From the NCBI GenBank assembly GCA_964019135.1, contig OZ025257.1, positions 13,419,971 to 13,483,970 on the forward strand: 64,000 nucleotides of DNA, written 5' to 3'. The translations under genes were made by a program, and so were the position numbers. This DNA comes from Arenicola marina. Its lineage: Eukaryota > Annelida > Polychaeta > Arenicolidae. The notes under the pieces were generated by a model, which was not told the DNA's origin, searched no databases, and saw only the letters and a program-made list of their open reading frames with translations. Below, piece by piece: positions 55,836-64,000 of this stretch (positions are counted from its first letter, which is position 1; every line of letters begins with the position of its first letter).

Positions 55836-58800
55836 CCAAGAACTCAGTGGGACACTGATGATGACGAAAATCGACTTTGTGTCACAGAACGTGTCTTTCT
55901 GAACATGGTGATCCAAACCGCGACCCTCCACGATGATTATTAAGGGAATGAGGGCCATTTCTAGATTCCGGTACATTGAGTACATATGCTCGGTCCCCTG
56001 GCTTGAACTTTACATTGAATATGATAGCGTGGTTTTGAGGTCAAGACGGGGCCTCGGAATTAGGTCAGCGGCTTGAGTGAATGGTATTACAAATGCTCGT
56101 GCCGACCTAGTGTGGACTTTTTTTTCCGGATTTCCTGGGGGGGGGGGGGTGTGTTGGGATGACAGCACCGTGGCCACTGGTCATTCATTAGAGGACTAAA
56201 CAAAATCACCCTGAAGTGATCAGGCGTGTATCGATGATGCCTTGGGTTGTCCTTCGCAAGTGGCGGTCCGCAGGGTCTTCGAATAGGGATGCTAATCAGG
56301 ATTCGGGGGACCAATAGGGATCTGATGGGTCGATTAGGGTTGTGTGGGACAAATCGAGATGTGCAGGGTCGAAGTCGACGGTTCGAAACGGGATCCGTGG
56401 GACACATTGGTATACGACGGGTCAAAGCTGGTTTCGTTGGGTTCAATCTGGATTAGCAATGTTCAATCAGGATCACCAAGGTCGAATCGGGATCTGAAGG
56501 TCAAATAGGGATGCGACGGGTCAATCTGCATCCTAGTTGTCAAATCTCTATCTGGCGGCTTCCATCAGGTTCTGAGGGAGTCAATAAAAATCATATGAGT
56601 CCAATCTGGATCCGACAGATTAAATCTGGGTCTGACGGGTCTAGTGGGGATGCCAGATGACTACTCGGGATCTGAGAGGGCAAATGTGGATGTCCAGGTC
56701 GAATGGGGAGCTGAAAAGTTCAATATGGATCTGAGAGGCAAAATAGGCGTCTGTGAATGATATCTGGATCTGAGGGATCAATATGGATCTGAGAGGTCAA
56801 GTCTGGATCTGATACGTCAAATCTGGATCTGAAGGATCACTCTGGATCTGAATGGTCAATCAGGATCTGAGAGGTCAAATCTAGATCTGAGAGGTCAAAT
56901 CTAGATCTGAGAGGTCAATTCTGGGTCTGAGAGGTCCAATCTGGATCTGAAGGATCAAATCTGGATCTGAAGGATCAAATCTGGATCTGAGGGTCAAATC
57001 TGGATCTGAGGGATCAAATCTGGATCTGAAGGGTCCAATCTTGATCTGAGGGTCAACTCTCGATTTGAGGGGTCAATCTGGATCTGAGGGATCAAATCTG
57101 GATCTGAGGTATCAAATCTGGATCTGAAGGGTCAAATCTTGATCTGAGGGTCAACTCTCGATCTGAATGGTCAATCTGGATCTGAGGGATCAAATCTGGA
57201 TCTGAGGGATCAAATCTGGATCTGAAGGGTCAAATCTGGATCTGAGGATCAAATCTGGATCTGAGGGGTCAAATCTTGATCTGAGGGGTCAATTAGTGAC
57301 TCCAGTTGACAATTTGGGTCAAATAGAGGTTTCAGCTAGCAAAATAGTTTTAGTGAGTAAATTTGACTAAGTAGGCCATTACACATACAATTTGGCCAAA
57401 ATAGAGCTTTTAATGTACAATTTTGGGGTAAATAGAGCTTTCGTTGGGCCAAATATAGCCTTCAAAGGGCAATTCAGCATAGCTGGCTTGGAAAAGCAAC
57501 TTATGCACAATAGAGCTTTTCGTTGACAAAATAGAGTTTCTGTTGACCAAATAGAGCTTTATGTTGGCAAAATAGAGCTTTCTGTTGGCAAAATAGAGCT
57601 TTTGGTTCGCAAACTAGAGCTTTCAGCATGCAATTTGAGCTAAATATCGCACATACCTGGCAATTTGGGCTAAATAGCAAGTATAACAGGACATTCTAGG
57701 TACACTGGGCATCTAAGGGGCAATTTAGGGTAAACAGCACGTATAACGAGCAATTTGGGCTCAATTGCGCATGTAGCGGGTAATTGTAAGTTAAAAAGCG
57801 CATCTAACGCTCAATTTATGCTAAATAACGAATATAACGAGCGATTTCAGCTGAACAGCGCATATTGGGGGCAATTTTGGATAAACAGCGCGTATACCGG
57901 ACAATTCGGGCTAAACAGCGCGTATAACGGGAAATTTGAGCCAAATAGCGCATTCATCCGACAACGTGCGCACCGCAGGCTCTATTTTGAGCAGTGTGCA
58001 ATGAGCAATTAACCGATATTAACGGAATTACAGGTAACGCCGTCGTTTGTGCCGGTGACGTGAGGATCGCGTCATGTGACGCATCTTCCGCCCGCGAATT
58101 TAATGCCATATTAGAGTGTAAGTGAACATGAAATAATGAAAGAGCGATTGCTTGACTCATTATGAATGGCGCTACGAATTTTACTTTTTATCTAATAATA
58201 CGTCATCGTGACGCAACATGACGTCATTTGACGTTTGCGAAAATGCTTAAGATGGCTTCTATTTCTTTAATATACCTACGTATCAACTCAGGCTATGACA
58301 GCTATTGCCAAAATCCTATTGCAAATCCAACATGTCGTAAGAGCACGTTAGCTATGACGTCATTTTTGACGCATACTTATCCCCTGCACCAAAAAAGTTA
58401 CACACGGCACAAACTGTCCCTGAACACGACCTGCAACGTCAAGCAACCCGAAAGTCGCCATACCTTGTAATAGCTGAGTAATAGCCCCACGTAAGATATG
58501 TGACGTCATGACGTCATGGTAACGTTATGACGTGACGCACGACAACGTCCAAGCGGAAATATGCCAAGGTTTACTGCCCCAACTTATTCGATTGAAGAGT
58601 TAGGCGATAGAAAGAATAGTCATTCAGCTATGACTTGACGAAATGGCCAAAAGTTGCATCAGTTCATCATTGCGGAGATACGGAGATCTAGGACAAGAAC
58701 AAAGAACACTGCAGGCGAAGTGATATAGCAACTCATTTATTTCGTTTACTAGTTCTCTGAAGATCAATGGTCCCTACCATTTGGCGTAAAGATCACAGCT

Positions 58801-60296
58801 CTGGCATGTATTTCTTAATTTTGACGTTGTTTTCAAGATGGACACAATCTCCTTTCACTCATCATTGGTGGCCCCGCAAAGGTGTCGTCCCACTTTGAAG
58901 CGCTCTAAGGCCATAACTGAGCAACATTCGCCTGATTGAAGCATTAAGTGATCTGTAGATGCCTATTGGCAACTAGTTGGCGAAAAGATTGCAATTATAC
59001 CATTTTTATCTGATTTTTGACGATTTTTCGTTCAATGGCAGGAATCTGTATGTTTATCATTAGGCCAGTGGCTTCGTTGCCATGGAAACAAAAAGTAATA
59101 CAGAGATCGCCGTGTGTTTCTTATAACTTGCTTTAAGATGATATTACCTCACTGTGTGGCGAAGGAGACTGAAATAGCTTGAACGGAAGTAGGTCATATT
59201 CGATCAAGTTCATTTTTCCCCATAGGATCCCATGTTAAACGATTTCGACTATATACCGAAAAGTAATGTGGCTATGGAACCATGTTGACAGATTATGACT
59301 CAGCTTAGTATTATCCATCCACAGCTGCAAGCATTGAGTGATGGCTTGAATAGAACACCCGTGGGAGCCTCTGCTAACACCGAAAAGCCGTATCTTTCAC
59401 CATTGGTTAAATTTCCAAAAAATCCTGTGACGTCACTATTTGCTCTAATTGCATATGGTAAGCACTGTGGCTACTAGACGTCATGTTCAACTAAGAAAAA
59501 AATCCCGGTGTTGTTTGCTGGAGGCACTTGCGACATACATGACAAAACATTTTTTCCCAGCCTAAAGATACAGCCCTTTTAACATGGGAAGTCCCATAGA
59601 GAAATTCCCCCGGCCCTGGAACCGGAAGTAAGATAGGAACGTATTGTTTTTAGTTTGTAGCTATACGAGGAACTACTTTTCCTACAATATAATGTTACTC
59701 TCGCATTTTTGTGATTTTTTTCAGATTTTTGATAATTTTTTGCAAGTACCGAAAGTGACGTCATCGTGACGTCACGTGACGTATCAGAAAACTCTAAGAT
59801 TCAACACAAGTCATCACAATTCATATTTCTATGACATATTTGAACATCATAGCGATAGCTTGATGGCAAATGTGCCAAAAAGCAAAAAAACTGACAGAGG
59901 TCACTTAGTGCGTTTTCCGCAAAACCTATGACCTCGTTTTCCTCGAAAATGAGTATTACGCATCAAAAAGTTAACAATACCGAAAAACTGCACCTGAAAG
60001 AGGGGCATATTATGAAACTAATCCGAGATCTCTAGCTTTAATATTAACGGAGATATAAGCGTTTTTAGTTATTTTTTCAAAAAATCGCTGTGACCTTGAC
60101 CTTTGAGCTTTCAACCTGCATGACGAGAATGTTGTAGCCCTATAGCCTAGCTATTAGGTACTAAAGACTGGGAACTAATACATACAGCCGTTAGGCCACA
60201 AGGAGACTTCCCGTTTTCGAGTGAGACAGACATACAAACAAACATACAAACACGACCGACCGACATATGACGAAAATTGAAAATTTTCGTCATAAC
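55836..60296 (+). repeat. Dispersed repeat family Z, long copy B (about 4.46 kb)
   Basis: Near-identical to copy A (44254-49100). Differences include a 50-60 bp deletion after the G run at 56138-56149, a shorter 20 bp array (about 56560-57300), and scattered substitutions in the body. It ends in the same GACCGACCGACATATGACG hairpin, which is directly followed by the start of copy C. No transposase, RT or other domain is encoded. Confidence 0.92.
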
Positions 60297-61258
60297 AAGA
60301 AGTCAGTGAGGACACTGATGATGACGAAAATCGACTTTGGGTCAAAGGGCGTGTCTTTTGCGACCAGTCCCGACTCTCTAGCGTCGCTATTAAGCGAACG
60401 TCGGCCATCGACGAGTAAGGAGTGCCCGTCGATATCGCCGTTCACTCATAATGGGAGCCTCAGCGAAGGGGGTGCAACTCTTGCGAGCGCTCTAGCGGCC
60501 AAACTAAGCGTCCTAGAGCAATTTTATCGCGATTTTCGCTGGTCAACCCGCCATCTGTCTCTCGCTTCATGCCAAATCTGGGCTCCCCAGCTCAATTATT
60601 AACCGAATTATGGCCCTTTGAACGTCGAAACGCCACAAAAGTCCCATAGAGAAATGCCGTCGGCCCTGGAACCGGGAGTAAGATAGGAACGTATCGTTTT
60701 TACTTTGCAGCTATACGAGGAACCACTTTCCCCGCACAATGACGCTACTCGTGTATTTTTATGATTTTTTGCCGATTTTTGACGATTTTTTCAAGATGGA
60801 CACGATCTCCATTCACTCATCATTGGCGACCCCGCGAAGGTGTCGTCCCACTTCGGAGCGCTCTAGCGCCATAACTAGACAACCTCCGCCTAATTAAAAG
60901 ACTAAGTGATCTGAAGATGCTTATTGGGAACTAGTTGCAATTTTGCAATTTTGCAAGATTGCAATTTTAGCATTGTTATCTGATTTTTGACCATTTGTTC
61001 TTTAAATGACAAGAATCTGTATGTTTATCATTAGGCCAGTGGGCCATGGAAACGAAAACTAGTTTTGTGATCACCGTGTTTATCTTGCAACTTGCTTTTC
61101 GATGATAGTACCTCACTGTGTGGCGAACGAGACTGAAATAGTTTAAGCGGAAGCAGGTCATATTTACTCAAGTTCATTTTTCCCCATAGGATCCCATGTT
61201 AAACGATTTCGACTATATACCGAAAAGTAATATAGATATTGCACCATGTTCACAGATT
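60296..61258 (+). repeat. Dispersed repeat family Z, internally deleted copy C
   Basis: Starts with AACAAGAAGTCAGTGAGGA, then jumps after GCGTGTCTTTT to the module also seen at 37980-38310, then to AACCGGGAGTAAGATAGG and to the CAAGATGGACAC / CACTTCGGAGCGCTCTAG / TCATTAGGCCAGTGG / CCATGTTAAACGATTTCG blocks known from 47570-48000. The order of blocks is scrambled relative to A, suggesting recombination between copies. Repeat X begins at about 61260. Confidence 0.8.
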
Positions 61259-61259
61259 T

Positions 61260-62240
61260 GAACACCCCTAGCCTGTTAGTTGTGTCCGTTGGCCACTATT
61301 AACGGTCTATTTGTCACAGGGTTAGATTGAAAACTATGTCGAATTGATTACCGTACATTAATCAATACCGATTAGAACATGATCGATTGGAAAGGGACAA
61401 GATTTGACCTTGGGAAGTGAAAAATATACATTTTTTAAATCGTAAAATGTTTTTCGATCCGTTCGATACGAGATAAGCATCGCCGAGTAAGTACATACAT
61501 CAACGAAAACCTCAGAAGACGTACTATGTAACTGTCTATGGTTTGTAACCCAACAATGTAGAGAAAAGACCTAAAATCAAGAAATTGATTTTCCCGCCCA
61601 AATTTGATGTGAGGTGGGGAGATAGCGTCTTTGCTCTTTAATTATGGCTATATTAAATATATTTTGTGCCAATGTTGTTGACAATTATTGTAGTAGAGAG
61701 AGTGGCTATTTGCAGCGGACCCCTATATGTTATGTAGGTTTTCGTTTTTTCGTATGTTCAAGCTGTAAGAATCCCCCAAATGACTGAAAATGGGTGTTGT
61801 TAATATTAGAGTGTGAAAACACTTTTAGGGTAATGCAGTTATATTTTAATTTTCTGGGTAGAAATCTGTCGTTGCATGTGCGCATTCAGATAATATATGA
61901 GGTTAGATGAAGATGGAAAACCATATATATAGTTTAATTTTGTCAAGATAGAAATAGTCTTTGAAAAAAGTATATTTTTGGGGGGCAGGGGGGGGGGGGA
62001 TGATTTGTTGTTGCTAAGCGTATTTTGGCGGTGAAAAGGGAGGGGGGAGGCTTTACCGCGGACCCCCCCCCCCCCACCAGGAGGAAGATTGCACTGCCGC
62101 ATAGCGGATATATCGGTTCCAAATTGTAGTGCGCATGCGCGAAGTTTGAAATTTATTGCGGAAAGGCGAGTGGACTCCTGCGGCATGTGTAGAAGATGGG
62201 CTTATGTCTGAGACTGTTGTAAAAACAACTGTTTGAGACT
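61260..62240 (-). repeat. Dispersed repeat family X, longest copy
   Basis: About 980 bp; its two ends and its middle correspond to 13200-13660 and 16305-16600 in the opposite orientation. Runs of G/C (61983-61999, 62065-62077) mark the place where the other copies have their own G tracts. Minus frames of 115 and 170 codons cross these homopolymers and are not conserved. Confidence 0.78.
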
Positions 62241-62392
62241 GTCTGTGATGTGTCTGGTTCTTGGGCTGCATAGGTCTATACTGAGCTAGAGTAAATGTGT
62301 AAATGTATCTATTGTCACTGCCGCTGTTAAATTTTACCTGCATCCGCTGAAGTAGTTTATACTTCAAAAGCTGCTCATATACAGCTAATACC

Positions 62393-62600
62393 GTAGTTGC
62401 TCGATTAAGCGCCCCTGTTTGAATAAGCGCCCGTTTGAATAAGCGCCCGGTCAATGAGACACACAAAATAAATAAGCGCCCGGGCTTGAATAAGCGCCCG
62501 GGCTTGAATAAGCGCCCGGACTTGAATAATGCATTACGTTCTTTGCAATGCGAGGTATTATACAATTACAGCTATAGTATTTGATATAAGATTATATTAA
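62393..62600 (+). repeat. AATAAGCGCCC repeat, copy 2
   Basis: Starts GTAGTTGCTCGATTAAGCGC, then six GAATAAGCGCCCG-type phrases, then AATTACAGCTATAGTAT. Copy 1 is at 20812-21000. Less degraded than copy 1. Confidence 0.75.
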
Positions 62601-62639
62601 AACTGAGACAGGGCTGAGTGAAACAGACATACATACATA

Positions 62640-64000
62640 CAAACAAACATACAAACACGACCGACCGACATATGACGAAAATTGAAAATTTTCGTCATAA
62701 CAAGAAGTCAGTGAGGACACTGATGATGACGAAAATCGACTCTAGGTCGAAGAGCGTGTCTATCTGAACATGTTGATCGGAACCGCGACCGCCCACGATG
62801 ATTATTAAGGGAATGAGGGCCATTTCTATATTACGATTTGAGCTGAACAGCGCATATAGGGGGCAATTTTGGATAAACAGCGCGTATACGGGACAATTCG
62901 GGCTAAACAGCGCGTACAACGGGAAACTTAAGCCAAACGCAACGTGCGCACCGCAGGCTCTATTTGGAGCAGTGTGCAATGAGCAATTAACCGATATTAA
63001 CGGAATTACAGGTGAAACCGTCGCTTGTGCCGATGACGTGACAATCGCGTCATGTGACGAATCTTCCGCCCAAGAATTTAATGCCATATTAGAGTTTAAG
63101 TGAACATGAAATTTTCTCAAGAGCGATTGCTTAACTCATTATGAATGGCGCTACGAATTTTACTTGTTATCTAATAATACGTCATCGTGACGCGACATGA
63201 CGTCGTTTGACGTTTGCAAAAATGCTTAAGATGGCTTCTATTTCTTTAATATACCTACGTATCAACTCGTTCTATGACAGCTATTGCCAAAGTGGCTGAA
63301 AATAAAGCAAACCCAACATGTCGTAGGAGCACGTTAGCTATGACGTCATTTTTTACGCATACTTATCCCCTGCGCCAAACAAGTTACACACGGCACAAAA
63401 TGTCCCTGAACACGACCTGCAGCGTCAAGCAACCCGAAAGTCGCCATACCTTGTAATAGCTGAGTAATAGCCTACTTAAGATATGTGACGTCATGACGTC
63501 ATGGTGACGTTATGACGTGACGCACGACAACGTCCAAGCGGCAATATGCCAAGCTTTACTGCCACAACTTATTTGATTAAAGAGCTAGCCAATAGTAAGA
63601 TTAGTCCTTCAGCTATGGCTTGGCGAAATGGTCAAAAATTGCATTAGCTTATCATTGCGGAAACACGGAGACCGACGACAAGAACAAAGAACACTGTAAG
63701 CGAAGTGATATAGCAACTAATTTGTTTCTTTCACTATTTTTCTGACAATCAATGTTCCCTACCATTTGACGCAAACGTCACAGCTCTAGCTTGTTTTTCT
63801 GATTTTTGACGATTTTTTCAAGATGGACACAATCTCCATTCACTCATCATTGGCGGCCCCGCAAAGGTGTCGTCCCACTTCGGAGCGCTCTAGCACCATA
63901 ACTAGACAACCTCCGCCTAATTAAAGCACTAAGTGATCTGAAGATGCTTATTGGCAACTAGTTGGCGAAAAGAATGCAATTTTAGCATTTGTATTTGATT
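62640..64000 (+). repeat. Dispersed repeat family Z, copy D (cut by window end)
   Basis: Terminal hairpin of a preceding unit at 62670-62700, then the start module, then a jump from GAGGGCCATTTCTATATT straight into the last units of the 30 bp array (62835), deleting the 20 bp array. From 63000 it follows copy A at 46740-47740 nearly base for base to the window end. Confidence 0.9.

Overview
The window looks like intergenic DNA from a metazoan, most likely a marine invertebrate (a cephalochordate, hemichordate or lophotrochozoan). The grounds are decayed non-LTR retrotransposons of several lineages, a tRNA-derived SINE, splice-site-bounded exon candidates, very long minisatellites, and a type II membrane glycosyltransferase of family GT61. 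No operons, ribosome binding sites or phage genes are visible. The species cannot be named from the sequence alone.

Only one intact, probably functional protein-coding gene is visible: a GT61 (DUF563) glycosyltransferase on the minus strand at 34924-36495. A second candidate is a single splice-site-bounded exon at 50015-50157 (minus) that encodes a start Met plus a signal anchor. An inverted copy at 53181-53323 carries a stop codon.

Layout. 1-330: dispersed repeat W, repeated at 43694-44018. 484-6022: 5.5 kb minisatellite with a 25 bp unit and nested duplications. 6.0-10.5 kb: mostly unassigned, with a 119 bp palindrome at 9805-9923. 10.56-12.2 kb: old copy of repeat family Z, marked by paired TGACGTCA palindromes. 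13.2-16.6 kb: repeat X flanking a foldback-type element (13974-16288). 17.7-22.4 kb: dispersed repeats and a possible LINE tail. 22.6-26.05 kb: CR1/jockey-like LINE on the minus strand, broken by one deletion plus frameshift. 27.2-33.7 kb: three further LINE tails, a SINE-like T-arm, a perfect hairpin insertion, and AT-rich DNA. 34.9-36.5 kb: the GT61 gene. 37.9-41.5 kb: family Z copy, then another LINE remnant. 43-44 kb: RT fragment and repeat W. 44.24-49.1 kb: long family Z copy carrying its own internal minisatellites. 49.2-54.09 kb: a large inverted repeat with about 1.1 kb arms around two more minisatellites and an intact SINE. 54.2-54.8 kb: LINE tail. 55.0-64.0 kb: more family Z copies, all in the same orientation, interrupted by repeat X (reverse) and a CGCCC-rich repeat.

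The genes do not form a pathway. The organising theme is duplication: direct (44.2 vs 55.8 kb), inverted (49.2 vs 54.1 kb; 14.0 vs 16.3 kb) and tandem at 10, 17, 20-21, 25 and about 30 bp. Repeat-family relationships were found by reading sequence against itself by eye, so copy boundaries are approximate to about 10-50 bp.
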